A DNA stretch of 64,000 nucleotides from Epiperipatus broadwayi (GCA_028023455.1 JAQFVV010000012.1:6668499-6732498); one strand, 5' to 3'. Counted from the first letter of the stretch, positions 1 to 12,656 are shown. Notes: generated from the sequence alone by a model not told the origin. Made by a program: numbers and translations.

Positions 1-2314
1 CAGCTCTTTAGATTAAGCAAAAAAATTGAAAAATTAGCCTTTATTATTAGAACGGATCACTGATGTATAAAATCTTCATGTCAGATATGGGTGAAAAAAG
101 GTGAAAGGAAATTTTTGAATAGTTGAAATAGAATTTTTATAAACCCTATGGACCTATAATAGAAGGGGTCCAGCTGCTATAAAATATTTTAAGCTATATT
201 GGGCAATAGATAACCATTCAAAAAAAGTGTTTAACTATAATACTAGTACTAATATTAATAAGAAGCCATTGTTCAAGATATTGTCAGGGCATCTTATCCC
301 AACAATTTAAATTAAATTGAGATACTGGAATATCCCATTGTACTCGCCATAACATTTTATCTGACAGCCAATCAGATGTTATGAAATTGCGCATAATAAA
401 AAATGTGAAATCTTATATAGTAACTCTGGAAAATAGGAATAGAGCAAAGTGAATAATCAAGATATCTCTGTTGGTGATCAAATATTAGCACTAAGTTCTA
501 GGATAATTCAACTATCATGAGACAAGGAACTTAAATAGATAATCACATATTTAAAACAACAATTTTACTATTTTTACCATTTCAACAAAAATTTTAAATG
601 GCATTCAGAAAATAAATAGTGATTTTAGGAGAAATAGTTTGAGATTTGAACTCATAATTAATGACAGTTTATTTCTGGGGATAAGTCATTTTTCAGAACT
701 CGGAATGTCATTTTAATTAGACTTGTATATTGACATGTTTCTTTGATTGTGTTGATAATATCAGGATACCTTTTTTTTTTTAATTAATGCTTTTTTATTA
801 TTATTTACAAAAAATGTACAGATACTAAAAAGATTGATAACTGAATACAAATAATTTACTAATTTTGATATACCAAGATTACCTATCAATCTACTATTCT
901 TTGAGCTTTTAAAACATTCACTGTCCTTACTAAAACATCAGTTTACATTTTTATCAAAGCATTTTTATTAATAATACATTGTGAATTCATGTTTATATTT
1001 ATTATACAAAATCTGCTTTAATATGAGCAAATATAGATGGATTTTAAATACTTCTCTTATCACGTGCTCTTAAAACATATATTTTTGAAAAAAAAATTAT
1101 GTTAGTGTAATAAAAATGCTGGATTTTTGTCTTTTTGCTTTATTTAGTTTTGGTAAAATGAATATTTCTATGTGAGTATTTATTGCATTAGTTTTCCAGT
1201 ATCATTGTTACGATTTAAAAGTAGAAATTCCTAATTCTAAAGCATTGAACAACTAGTGTTATGAAATGATATATTTGTTGATAAAAACGGAATTGAAGAT
1301 AATAAACGTTTATATTATAACTTAGTTACACTTAATTTTATTTCGAGCACATTTCTTTATGGAACAGAAAATTGGATAAAGAGAGAAAAATTAATTTAGA
1401 GAAAACAGATGTACAATAAACCCACCAGCATTTTAAAGGAATAAGTGAAAAGAACTCATTTATTGGAAAAATTATGGATCAGAAAAAATGAATTAGATTC
1501 ATGCAGATATGTTGAAAGGATCTTAGAATAGAAAGAAGATAACTAAACAATTCTGAAAAAAGATATTAGAATAAATTGGGCTTAGTTTATAAATAATATG
1601 ACTGATTATTTCAAGTTTGAATTGATATGCAGTCACAAACATGTTAAATTAGATAATGATGGCCTCTAACTTGGTAGTAATATTTATCTCAAAATTTGCA
1701 ACATAGTTTATTAACTTCAAAAAACTTTATCTTTTTTTTTATAACCGCCCCTCCCGCACTTACACACATATATAATCATAATAAAAATAATCAATATAAC
1801 GAATAAATAGTCTTTCAATCTGCAGAAGGACTTTCGGTTATTTTCTTAAACCTGCCTCAACTGCCATTAAATTCAAACAAAACAAAAACAAAAAAAACCG
1901 AAGCAACGGACATTTTACTAATATTATATATATATCTTTATTCCTCTCATTATTTTTAATGAATTTTCCATTTACTGAAACGATGTTCACAATTTTAAAT
2001 ACTTTAACTTTTTATTTGTTTTTGAAAAAATAACAAAAAGAAATTCATTGAAAAGTGTAAAAAATACAAATGAAAATAATTTTCGTTTAATATATACATA
2101 AGAATGCATAATAAAACTTATTTGCAATAACATGTAATATAGTAAAATAATGTACAACAATCAACAATTGATATAAATAACATTCACAAAGAACATAGCA
2201 AAAACAGTACAACTTTATTCCAATTCCAGAAGAGGATGAACAATGGTTTCTAATTAACTGGTCTTAGTATGTATATTAAGTTCTTCTCCCAAAGAAGAAA
2301 TAGAATAATTAGGC
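1..2314. other. AT-rich intergenic DNA, no gene seen
   Basis: No reading frame with recognisable protein similarity is visible on either strand. The stretch holds homopolymer T and A runs and short TA-rich tracts. A weak RT-tail-like phrase near 1360-1380 is too short and broken to call. Confidence 0.6.
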
Positions 2315-2333
2315 AAAAGAAAACTATGATCAA

Positions 2334-3640
2334 ACAAAACAATGATTTAAAGGCAAAATTAGTCCAAATGATGTTTTAGACTTAAACAGAGACATTGAAG
2401 CCACAAATGATTCATCCTCTTTTAATTCAACAATTATTGAGATTATTCCAAAGTTTATCAACAAACTTTCAGATTATACAACTGAATCCTTGATTACTAA
2501 TCAAGACCCAGAATTCAATCCAAAGAAGCAGAATCCAATTAGTATCAACAAATAAGAATCATAGTAAACCCTGGTCTTTATAGTTGGATGGGTTGAACAG
2601 ATATTGTGAACACACAGGAGGATGGTAATGATTACAAACAGATTTTCAGCTTGACCTCAGTGCGCAATGTGATATGATCAAATGATGTGTACTCATGGTG
2701 TGCAAGTAAATCCGGCTTGATTCCAGATTAAAATAAATCCACTGTTGCATTGGTGGGCATGGGTCTGCACACCTCTTCTTTTCCTCATGTGTGGTGGGGG
2801 TGGTCATGAGGGGCTTGGTTCATTTGTGGGGGTGGTCATCCATCACTGCCAAGCCGGGGGGTACCTGCCAGGTGGGTGAAAGTCACTGCCCTCCATTGAA
2901 CTTTTCCCTGAGAGGTTGCTGCACTGCCTTGATGGATTGTTTATTAGGACAGTGTTGATTTGAGCTCATTATTATTTTTATTTCCTTAGTTAACTTTAAA
3001 ATTAGAGCATTTGATTTGTAAGGTCTGCTTTGGGCCACTAATATATTTTGTTGCTTTGATGGAGTTTTTGCTGCAATAATTTTGCAGGCATGGGTCTGCA
3101 CTCCCTGTTTCTTCCTCAGGGCTGGTGGCAGTCATTAGGGGTCTGGTTTATTGGTGCAGGCTGTTGACAATTTATTACCGCTACCTAGAAAACCTGCCAG
3201 GATAATACCTGGTCAAAGTCTCAGTGCCATTCTTGCTCTGGTCAGCTGCAGTGCCCTTGATAGGTTGATTTTGGCCAGTGCAGATCTGTGTTTGTTACTT
3301 GTTAGTTTTTCCCTAATTGGCTTTCCAATTTTGGGCAGGTAGACCGAATGTGGTCCCTGCACATTTGGACTGTTTACTGGGAAAAAGAGGTGCCTGTAAT
3401 GATCTTGACATGGCTTGGCTGCAGGTCAAGAGTTTATTATCCATGTACAGATACATATTAATCAACATTATAGTAACCCTTTTATAGATATAATTGTTAT
3501 TGAACATATGCACTTTATATAAACCTGGTCAATAATTGTTTTACTATGTAACACTGAACACTTTGTAATCCTCAATGGGTAAGTGTACCTGAAAACTTTT
3601 GTAATGTTTTAACTAATAAAGGTTACTTTTGAGAAGAAAA
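2334..3640 (+). mobile_element. LINE-derived retroposon, copy A, with 19-bp TSD
   Basis: Both ends are fixed by an identical 19-base direct repeat (AAAAGAAAACTATGATCAA) at 2315-2333 and 3641-3659, the hallmark of target-primed reverse transcription. The 3' end has an AATAAA at about 3616 and a short A-rich tail, so the sense strand is plus. The right part is clearly richer in G and C than its surroundings and is shared in reverse with the element at 60266-61479. A frame without ATG runs from about 2351 to a stop near 2555 and is rich in Asn, Ser, Ile and Lys; I do not recognise it. Length 1.3 kb with no RT implies a deleted or non-autonomous copy. Parent family not identified. Confidence 0.8.
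2757..3416 (+). repeat. Diverged tandem pair (~331 bp unit) inside copy A
   Basis: The phrase GCATGGGTCTGCAC occurs at 2757 and again at 3088. Similar text follows each (a stretch with GGGG/TGG, TGCCAGG, then a Leu/Ala-rich frame), so this looks like an old tandem duplication with unit about 331 bp. The matching region of copy B (60.4-60.65 kb, reverse) appears to hold a single unit. Confidence 0.6.
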
Positions 3641-3659
3641 AAAAGAAAACTATGATCAA

Positions 3660-5700
3660 GCATTAATACTTGACCATTGTTAGTGGTGTTGTTGACATTT
3701 CTTGTCATTGGTCTTAACACAAATTGTTTTACCACATCAATTTCAGAGCTGTATCATAAATTTTAATAATTTTTTGCATCACTGGCATTGAATTCGTTCT
3801 TAAATTATTATAACTATGACCAAATTTCTTGCATTCATACATTTAACATCTTTTTTTTTAGAAATGATTGTTACTAATCAGTTATTATTAACTAGATATT
3901 ATAATATCATTTTTAGCCCAATTATAAATTTAAAACTTAATTAAAGATTAACATATCTATTTTTATTATAAATAACCCTATGGTATTATGATCCCAACTC
4001 CATTCTTATTATCTTAAATAAACTTCTATTTTATCCTAAAAACTTTAGACACATGAATAAAAAATTATAACAGCTAAATCAGTGTTCTTTAATTGGTCCA
4101 TATCTCATATGGTGTATAATTAAATAGACATTTCATTTATAACTAAGATAATTACATTTTATAAAAAAGAGAATAAAAGTAAACTTAATATGTTTGTATT
4201 TAATAAAAATAGATATATTAATCTTTAATTAAGTTTTAAGTTTATATCTGAATCAAAAATAATATAAGAATCTTTAGCCATTGCAAGAAAATTGGCTCTT
4301 ATAGATAAAGCTATATTAATTTAATATTGTTCAAAAATGCACATAATGATAGTGACATGTGACCTGGGTCAACAAAAGAGTATTGTTCATCTATAAAAGC
4401 ATCTTGTGGGTTTTTTATTTTTCAGACCTCTTTATTCATGTGCTTGAAGTATATGAATGAAATAGAATTTGCAGTATTTCCATTTAGTATCCAGCTTTTA
4501 ATTTCATCTTTCTAGTAAACTAATATATTAAAAATGTAAACATAACAAACTTCGAATCCATGTCAAAAAGCCATTATATTAATATAGGTCCAACACTATA
4601 TATTTTAAAGACATTACTTCTTTGTTCCTTTGTAAAAAGATTTTGCAAATCAATGAGAATAACAAAATATATAGTAATTGATCTAATGCCAGTCATATAT
4701 TACTATTTACAGCATTAGAAAGCAAAATAAATAATGACCTATGAATGGAAATAGAGCAATCCAGAATATCCTTCTGGAGTAAGAATGCTTATCCTTAAAA
4801 CAAAATATTGGTGTCTAACTCACATTGCCACATAGTGACCAATTACTGTGTCTTATAAAGTAAACAAAAAAAATCACTAATAAATATAATAAGTATATGG
4901 TGTCCCACCACATGGTAACATGTAATAAATTTTTTGTTGACTCAATAATTCCATTACTAAAAGATGTTTTCTTTCTAATTGGAATTCAATTATATTTTTA
5001 GTTTATTTAACTACTACTAATAAAAATTCTATAGTTCTTTTTCAATGATAGGTTTTGTTTTTAAGTATGTTCTCATTATAACGTAGTGCTATAAATTGTT
5101 TGTAAGTCCTGGATTGTAGAGAATTTTACCATTTTTTTCTAAGCCAATAAGTTTTGTTTGGAAATTATTGCTCAACTACTGTTCAGGTTGTGCTTATGAA
5201 ATCTTATGGTCTTTTCTCTGTGCCATCAGTAGTTGTGAGGATGTAGTATATTATAGGTTAATTAGTTTAGTAATATGTAAAGCAATATACACATCGGTCT
5301 CTTTTTGTGTGGATTTTTTTAATGAGATTTTGAAGTTATGTGATTCATGTTTCTTCTTAATATCTTTTTATGCGGTTTTCTTTTATGTGACAAAAAAGTT
5401 CATATTTCACTTAAAATCGGGATTTTCCTGTTTTATATACACATATTAAATTTTACATACTTTAAATGTCTTTTGGAAAAAGGTTTGGCAATAAATTTAG
5501 ATACCATAGAAGATTTAGAAAAAGATAATGAAACAGAAGTGGAACCTGTTCGTTTCACAGCAAAAATGATTTGAGAAAGTCTTCAACTTTCTAATCAATT
5601 GGAAAATCTTTTTTTAATGACATGAATTATGAATGAGCTCTTAAATTCCAATGAGAGCTAAATAGTTGTATGTCTATGTTATGTATGTGTATGTTTATAT
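3660..5700. other. AT-rich DNA with one inverted repeat, no gene seen
   Basis: Only short frames occur. A low-complexity Phe/Cys-rich frame (5168-5449) and an acidic stretch near 5480-5571 have no family I recognise. Confidence 0.5.
3886..4280. repeat. Inverted repeat, ~42-bp core arms
   Basis: The sequence around 3924-3965 (AAAACTTAATTAAAGATTAA core) is the imperfect reverse complement of 4201-4243, with weaker pairing outside the cores. A foldback MITE remnant is the simplest reading; no coding content and no clear TSD. Confidence 0.55.
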
Positions 5701-5884
5701 TTTCTTTTATACACATATATACATGGAGAAACTTTTAGACAGAAAAAAGTTACAAGTAAAAATATTTAAGAACTTTTAATTTCTACTTAAAAAGAATGTA
5801 TCTTTAAAAGTTCTTAAATATTTTTACTTATTACTTTTTTTTTGTCTAAAAGTTTCTCCATGTATATATGTGTATAAAAGGAAA
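5701..5884. repeat. Near-perfect 184-bp palindrome (foldback)
   Basis: Arms 5701-5779 and 5804-5884 are almost perfect reverse complements around a 24-base loop. The outer arm reads TATACACATATATACATGG on the left and its complement on the right. A transcript would fold into a long hairpin. It looks like a young foldback MITE; nothing is encoded. Confidence 0.85.
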
Positions 5885-6839
5885 TTGAACCATTAGTCAT
5901 TATTAACATGTTCGCGCGGAAGTGTGTTATATATTTATATAGTTGCACTCATGAAAGTGCATTCTCTAACAGCTAGACATCAGTCTGAATATCGTGAGCT
6001 TCATAAACAATTAGTAATATCATTGTTTCAAAGTTTAATTACTGATTACATTGTCAACAGAAAACCATTTACACAGCATGAGACTGAAGTTGGCGCTAAT
6101 TGTATTTTTTCTTGTGATGAATCTGATTTCTTACCAGTTCACAAATGAACTCATATATTGTCAAATAGCAATAATGATTAAAATATGTATGAAAAATGTA
6201 AAATAAATTACACATAAAAACATATTGTTTTGAATAAAATTAAATAGTTAATAAAAAAAGTAAAAAAAGTTTGTCTTGTATCAATTTTTTTCAAATATTT
6301 GAAATTTTTTATTAGTCATACTTTATTTTCTTTTTTTTTTTTTTATGCGAATTTTAAAGTAATTTTACTCTGTTGCTTTGGTTTTATACGATTTCTGAAA
6401 ATTAAGGAACCTATCTCTCCTTTTTCAATGTAAGTTAAATCTATTTTGTAAATCCAGAATACAAGAAGTTATTATTTTTGCTTTTTAAAGATTTAAATTG
6501 AAAGTTTCATCTTTAAACTTGCTTCATATCTTGATCCTACTTGATTAAACTGCTTTGGAAATAATTCCAAACACTACAGCAATAAAATTTTAAAACAATG
6601 TTGGAATAAATACACATTCTTATTTAACATCAGTTTACATTTCAAACGGCTCAGATTTTTTATATTTAGTAATAATATTTCCTTGCATTTCACCATATAA
6701 AAGCTATATAATGCAATTAAATTTTTGTAGACTGTTCCATTAATTAATTAATTGCTTTTCCCAAACAATAAAAGCAATATATAAATTACTTCTTTATTCA
6801 CAACACTCTTCTTGCATTTTGCTGGCAACAAAAATCATA

Positions 6840-8420
6840 TCTATGTTGCTTATTTATTCTCTAAAAGCACCTTGAGTCTCTGATAACCATTCATCTATGT
6901 TTGTAAACAGCCTTTTCAACAAAATTCTTGAAATTGCCTTTACTGAAATGAATAATAGTAATATTTCATGATAATTATTGCAATCCTGTTTATTAATTTT
7001 TGTTTTTAAGAATAGGTACAATAAAAGCATCCTTAAAATTGGAGGCACCACTTCATAGATCCATATATTGTAAAAATATTCCAATATTTTTGAAGCTAAA
7101 ATATCAACAACATTTTAAATTTCTTCTGGTATATTATAATGAACTGCAAAGTTTCCATTTTTAAGATTACAAAGAACTGTTTTGACTTCACTAAGCTGGA
7201 TATCTTAACTAAATAAGCTGATAAAATGGATATATCATTTAAAGTCATCATTTATATAATAAAATACTGCTTTCACCTGTTAAAAATGCTATCATCAGAT
7301 GAGAATGCTGGATTTAATAGGTCTAATATTATTTTTCAGGTTCATATGCTGCTTCTGATGCATCAAAAAAGATCTAAGGTGACCATGATCATCAAATGTC
7401 TGAATCTTCCTTGCAACATAATCCACCAATCATTTTTAAGTTTCTTGTCAATCATTGAACTTCTTTTAATACTTATTGTGAAGTTTTATATTTAATCTAT
7501 TATTCTGCTAAGCAGAAAACACTATGTGTTTTCTTCTAATCAAATACTAATAACAAGATCGTGGTAAAAAAAACAATCTAATTTTTTTTTCTTAGTGAAT
7601 ACAATAATAGATTTGCTTCTATCCATAATATACTTCTTAAAAGAATTCTATGCTATGATAATTGTGAAGATCCATTTTAGACATTATAATGTTTAAATGT
7701 ATTTTAGATTCTTCTAACAAACGATTTTATTGTGAATATTATTAAGCAATATGTTTGTGAAAGTCAATCTTATATGCTGAGCAAATTCTATAATAACAAA
7801 CCAGTTTGACTTTTTTTCCAATCTCTTTTGATCAAAATCTAGTATTTGCAACAACATATGCATTAAAGTCTCCAAGAAAAAAAAATGTTTAAATGGCATT
7901 GCTATAATAACGTTATCTAACAAGTTAATAAAAGATTTTCTTTTCTGAATCTATGGTCGGGACATAGGCACTAATTAAATAATGATTAGTATATACCATT
8001 GTATAAGTTGAGTTGTAACACCCTTAGTCTTTCATTGTATGAGTTAATTCCAGCAATAGAGGATAATAAATTAGGCTTTGCAGCAAATCTAAGATAGTGC
8101 AATCTTCTTTCATTGACTGACCTATCTTTCGAAAAAATAAATAAATGTAATTCTTCATCGTGGCCGACACGACTGAATATACATACATTGCTGGTCATCA
8201 TCCTAAAATTGAATGAAACAGATTTGAAAAGTTTATTTCATGAAAATTCACTGAAAATAGAAAATCAATTTCTGGCATAATAGAAATACTTCCCTCAATT
8301 ATGAATATCTCAAGAAGCAGAGTAACATTTTTATTACATGTGGCCTTCTCATGTAGTCTGCAATCAGACATTTTACCTTCTTAGCAATATCATTAATTAT
8401 AAAATTACTTATAATGCCAC
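6840..8420 (-). pseudogene. Fossil non-LTR retrotransposon: endonuclease and RT fragments
   Basis: Reading the minus strand from about 8420 downward, broken frames recall an APE-type endonuclease (near 8200-7960, ERRLHYLRFAAK and INSYNERLRVLQL; near 7830-7750, IIEFAQHIRLTFTNILL) followed by the start of a reverse transcriptase (7180-6854: SEVKTVLCNLKNG, CNNYHEILLL, SRILLKRLF, ETQGAFRE). The last block aligns with the common LINE RT order 'DCxNYRxISLL...LARVLLNRL...ExQxGFR'. Order and spacing fit one element. Several frameshifts and stops separate the blocks, and the catalytic FADD part is absent. Endonuclease assignment is by family resemblance only. Confidence 0.75.
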
Positions 8421-8594
8421 CTAGTGAAAAAAATATTGAACTATCCTAATCATTAAGATTTTCATTTCAATAAAATATTTGCACCAGTAATTAAGTATTT
8501 AATCTGGTACAGTTATTTTACCTTGGGATCAACTTTTTATGGTATGTATAAATGTAACAATTTTCAGTCTCTTACAAAAGGCATATAAAGATAG

Positions 8595-9167
8595 TGCTGT
8601 GTCATGGAGGTATTTTTTTTAATACTAACAAGATAGTATCAAAAACTTTATTTAAAAAAAAACTAAGGCAATTTAAACTTAGCATCAAAGTTTATTCACT
8701 TGCCAATAAATAAAAATAATTAAAAGTTATTATAAATGACTCCATAATCTCTAAAGTCCATTATAATTTGCAGTCACGTGAATTACTTATAAACATGCAT
8801 AATAATTCAATATAGTTTTGTATATCTGTGTGTTAACATTAAATGCAGTTTTTTACACGGAGAGATATTTGTACATCATGTGTACCCCAATTATTCCAAA
8901 TATATATTATTCAGCCAACACTCTGCTGACTACATATATATATTCAATATATTACCCAACACTTAAGTAGATCATTGCAGGTTTTTATATCAATTCATTC
9001 CAGCATAATTTAAGCCCATTTTCACATATTACCTTTTATTATCATTCAAAGATATTTATGCCATATGTATATTTTTCTGGAGTGATAATAATAAAAAAGA
9101 GAGTAACTTGTACATGTACTATCTATATGTGATTACAAGATTTTAATAAACTTTATTTACACTTTAA

Positions 9168-9200
<33 letters not shown>

Positions 9201-9213
9201 CACAGATAGTCCA
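8595..9213 (-). repeat. 3' LTR of the gypsy element
   Basis: Matches the 5' LTR at many points, for example CTCTAAAGTCCATTA (8752 and 12352), TATTCAATATATTA (8940 and 12537) and GTGATTACAAGATTT (9129 and 13132). Right edge set by the purine tract, after which the minus strand reads TGGACTATC; left edge is approximate. Confidence 0.8.
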
Positions 9214-9230
9214 CTCCTTCCCTCACTCTA
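9214..9230 (-). promoter_or_regulatory. Polypurine tract
   Basis: On the minus strand AGTGAGGGAAGGAG lies directly before the LTR start TGG. This is the expected position and composition of the plus-strand primer of an LTR retrotransposon. Confidence 0.65.
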
Positions 9231-9247
9231 AAAAATTATTTGCAAAG

Positions 9248-10460
9248 TTACAAAAAATAGTTCTGGAATTTGTGGTGTCTCGACAATCTTGAACAAATCT
9301 TGGAGGTCATGTAATTCCTCATTCCTCTGATCAATTGTTTTTCTAGATATAACTGTTTTATTGATGAAAAATCCTTTATTGATTCTGTTGCCTGATCACC
9401 TGATTGAGTACTTCTTTCAGCTAGATCTCTTTCCTCTGTCAGGCTACCATGCAGTGTTCTTTGTAGTTGAGTATGAATTACTACACTCCTTTTCTTTATA
9501 ATTTTTTTTACTGGATATCTCTCCATGGGCATTATCTGTTTCTGACATCTTGGTTTGATGTGGGTGTAAATGATTGATGTGTCATTTTAAGAGTTTTTCA
9601 TTTTTAATTGGATTATTCTGATTTGTTTAGTCAAACTTTTTTATCATCACCCTAGGCAGTAATTTTTTTTTTTTTTTAATGTCTTTAATCCAAACTTGTC
9701 CACTGACTTTAAAATTTTTGAAGTTTAAATTTTCACCAATTAAAAGTTATTATCTGGTAATAACTTTTACAGATGCATGCAAAATTGTAGATACATTAAC
9801 AATTCTACTGGTATCATCATTGTAAATGTACATGGAGTAAAATGTTCAAAAAATATGGTGTTGATTAGTGCTGTATTTATATTGTGGTATGTTGTTTTAT
9901 TCAATATTAATTTAAGATGTTGAATTGTCTTTTTGGCTAAACCATTGAACCCAAGATGGTACAGTAATGTCCAAATCTAACATGTTACCTTATCAGTGAA
10001 ATAAATGCTTAAATGTCTGTGTTGCAACACCAATTTCATTATTGGTCATAATAATTTTTGGATACTCCTGACTTGTGAAGATTTCTTTTACTTCCATGAT
10101 AGTACATTCCATGCTAGTATATTTGTTGAGCTTGTACTCCATCCATTTAGAGTATAAATTTATAGTGATTAAAAAGATATAGCCATTTATTGGCCTAGAC
10201 TAGTCCAAATGTAGTCTTTTCCACATTTCTATAGACTTTGTTCAGGATTACACTCTTTTTTGAGGCAAGAAGTCATGGATTGACATTCTGAATAATTCTT
10301 AACTGTCTGCTTTATCTCCTGACTGATGTTAGGCCACCATATGACTTTTCTAAGGCTTTCATGTGTACTATGTAGTAAACTAAGCACTTCTTTTTAGCCT
10401 TCCTATGGTATGAGTACATGGTCAGCCATAAGAATGGAACCATTGCATATAGACAAACTT
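9248..10460 (-). pseudogene. Ty3/gypsy integrase remnant
   Basis: The minus strand holds an HHCC zinc-domain remnant (HSTHES near 10360, then WWPNISQEIKQ near 10330 and the Cys pair region YSECQS near 10290). Below it, to about 9890, broken frames follow the rve-core layout, with recognisable fragments such as MTNNEIG and a degraded 'NGLA' region. A 94-codon open frame (9532-9248) covers the basic C-terminal tail (RYPVKKIIKKR). Integrase inserts the cDNA into host DNA. Stops and frameshifts in the core exclude activity. Confidence 0.75.
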
Positions 10461-10708
10461 TTGTGTATATTCTAAATAAGTCTTGTAATATAATTGTGTT
10501 GACTTTTTGGCCATTTGTACTTTATCCAGTTTTGTAAAGTTTTATTTCATGTGTCTTTTCTAATCCAATGTGTAACCTTTGAAATGTTCAATGTTTTGAC
10601 ATTTTACTTCTTGATATTATTATCATTTTTACGAGCTCAGACTCCTCTCTGAAATTTGCAATACCCTTGTAAATCATCTTTATTCTTTTTCTCTATTTGA
10701 ATTCCAAA

Positions 10709-11002
10709 TTATCTAAACCAGTTTCTACCAAGAATAGGATTTAAATGTCTCTTAACTATATGCAATAGTAGAAATTTGATTCTGGAATTTATTTTAATGG
10801 GTAAAGTTACTTTATCACATAAGTCTATTTTATTTCCATTAATATCTGTGTCTATCAAATCTGTTTTCTCAAGTGCCAACATTATTTTATTTTTTTCACT
10901 AGCTTTAAACCAATCTTTCAACCAAAAGTAAACCAGCACCTCTATCCACTTCCATGGTGGTTCTTTGAAAACAGATAATAACATCCAACAGAATATGATC
11001 AT
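10709..11002 (-). pseudogene. Gypsy protease-region remnant
   Basis: A 97-codon minus frame ends with HLNPILGRNWFR, matching the 'PLLGRNWL' phrase that closes the gypsy aspartic protease region. The frame has a mid-part with IDTDINGNK. The catalytic D(S/T)G is not intact. The frame stops where RT should follow. Confidence 0.65.
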
Positions 11003-11159
11003 TCCCTGTATGATTAACCTTCTTAATATTTTTATTTCTTATACTGCCTTCCCATGGTTTAAAGGCCAAACCTAACTTGATTTTTATACTCCTATCTTTA
11101 TTTTAGCAAACACAAACTAAATGTTTTATTAAACTGTAGACTCTAATCTTTTCTCTTTA

Positions 11160-11664
11160 AAATTTGCAGCACTTCTTCTTCATATGGCCTTTTCTCTCAC
11201 AGCAGTAACTGATTAAAACATCATTTGAGATCTACAGCTTAGACTACTAGCTTTTATTTTATTAACAGTTAAGTTCACTTAATAAGATTGCAATAATTGA
11301 TCCATTAACATGTCACCCTACTTGGAATTAAAATTACATTTTTTCATGGAGTCTGTTAGTGCAATATCATAATCTTGATAACATTTTTGAGATAACTGTT
11401 TTCTACTCTTAAATCTTAGGCATGAGACTTTATTTAGTTTATTGCTGGCTGAAAATAAGCATTCAACTTGTCTTTTAATTTTTCATATGGAATATTTTCA
11501 GGGAATTTGGGGTTGCATAGTTGTTTTGCCATTTGCAATATATCTTTTTTAGAATGCAGCGAAAACATAGCTATTTTAATTCTGTCAATTTCGATTCCAT
11601 TAATAATAAGTGCATATAGCTTGACATGTCCAACATATATTTTCCAAGCTGATTCATTATTCAC
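11160..11664 (-). pseudogene. Gypsy gag remnant with damaged zinc knuckle
   Basis: The 76-codon minus frame 11664-11434 recalls the gypsy gag core of metazoan elements (WKIYVGHVKLYAL... then LHSKKDILQMAKQLCNPKF and YEKLKDKLNAYFQP). Downstream at 11210-11165 the minus strand encodes SYCCERKGHMKKKC, a CX2CX4HX4C nucleocapsid knuckle with its first Cys replaced by Ser. Gag packages element RNA. Stops lie between the two blocks. Confidence 0.7.
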
Positions 11665-12130
11665 ATCAAATTCATGGATATTATAATTTAATTATGTCAT
11701 TTAAATGTCTATGCATATTCTTCAATTACTGAAATGTTGCATTCCACATCCTTGCGCAAGTTGTTATGCTGCCGTCATAACTGCACCATTTTGCTATTAT
11801 TTGTACAGGTTCTTTTAGACAAAAAAAAACTGTCAATAGTGGAATTCTACTGAATCTCAGAGATATTCTTTTAATAGCATCCAAGTAGTATCAATAACTT
11901 TATTTTAAAAAAATCCAAGACAATTTAAACTTAATAACACAGATTTATTTATTTGCCAATACATTTATATAAATAAAATAATTAAAAGCTATTTGAAATT
12001 ATCCAAATTTTTTAGAAATTTTACCAATATCACTCTGTCCTTTATTTTGCTGTAATATCTCATAAATACAATTTATCCAAACCACTTTGAATACTTTTTA
12101 GCAAATTTCTTTATAATACATATATACATA

Positions 12131-12170
12131 CACCTTACATTTTGACCACCCTGCAGTTTTCTTCAGAACC
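12131..12170 (-). ncRNA. Hammerhead-like motif (degraded), left arm
   Basis: Minus strand: CTGAAGA at 12166-12160, then a stem II region with GCAGGG, then AAAATGTAAGGTG. The GAAA has decayed to CAAA/AAAA. Read together with the right arm it implies a shared ancestor with a fully paired 5-bp helix II. Confidence 0.45.
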
Positions 12171-12231
12171 AATTTACTTCAATCTTTCAAAATAAAAAAA
12201 CGTTTTTTATTTTGAAAAGATTAAAGCAAAT

Positions 12232-12274
12232 TAGCTCTGAAGAAGATTGCAGGTCAGTTGAAATATAAGGTGTA
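12232..12274 (+). ncRNA. Hammerhead-like motif, right arm
   Basis: CTGAAGA at 12237-12243, helix II region AGATTGCAGGTCAGTT, then GAAA at 12260-12263 and TATAAGGT. Core CUGANGA...GAAA has the right order. Helix II is imperfect here. The short helix III is typical of the minimal motifs known from Penelope-like elements. Confidence 0.5.
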
Positions 12275-12656
12275 TGTACAATAAAAGAATTTGTAAAAAG
12301 TATTCAAAGTGTTTTGGATAAATTGTATCTATTAGAAATTATTTTATAATCTCTAAAGTCCATTACAATCTGTAGTTGTGTGAATTACTTTTCACACACA
12401 TAGCAATTAAATATTGTGCATATATTTGTGTGTTACCATTAACTTCAGTTTCCTACACATAGAAATATTTGTATGTCTTGTATATGCAACGGTTCCATCA
12501 TTCAACAACACTCTGTTAACAACTCTCTCTATATATATTCAATATATTATCCTACACTTGAGTACATCATTGCTGATTTTTATATCAGTCCAATCCTGCG
12601 ATGATTTGCATATAGTAGCTTTTATTACCATTCGAAGATATACATTCATGTTTTAT

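Larger units (their letters stand above)
12061..12333. repeat. 273-bp palindrome carrying a hammerhead-like motif in each arm
   Basis: Left arm starts CATAAATACAATTTATCC and the right arm ends GGATAAATTGTAT; centre near 12198 (AAACGTTTT). Arms pair along about 130 bp with scattered differences. Each arm carries CTGAAGA, a stem-like stretch, then GAAA or its mutated form. It sits inside the gypsy LTR, so it moved in after that element. Confidence 0.8.

Noticed and set aside
1350-1640. A 'YGTENW'-like phrase suggesting a LINE RT tail
   Set aside because: Only six residues match and the rest does not follow any LINE tail I know; stops throughout.
5168-5574. Two overlapping plus-strand frames (93 and 75 codons)
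   Set aside because: The first is a Phe/Cys/Ile-rich low-complexity frame; the acidic end of the second has no recognised family.
5924-6148. 74-codon plus frame (QSEYRELHKQLVISLFQSLI)
   Set aside because: Protein-like in look, but no motif or neighbour supports a gene; possibly an unrecognised transposon scrap.
9168-9200. TA/TG dinucleotide run as a possible promoter or Z-DNA element
   Set aside because: An ordinary microsatellite inside the LTR; no evidence of function.
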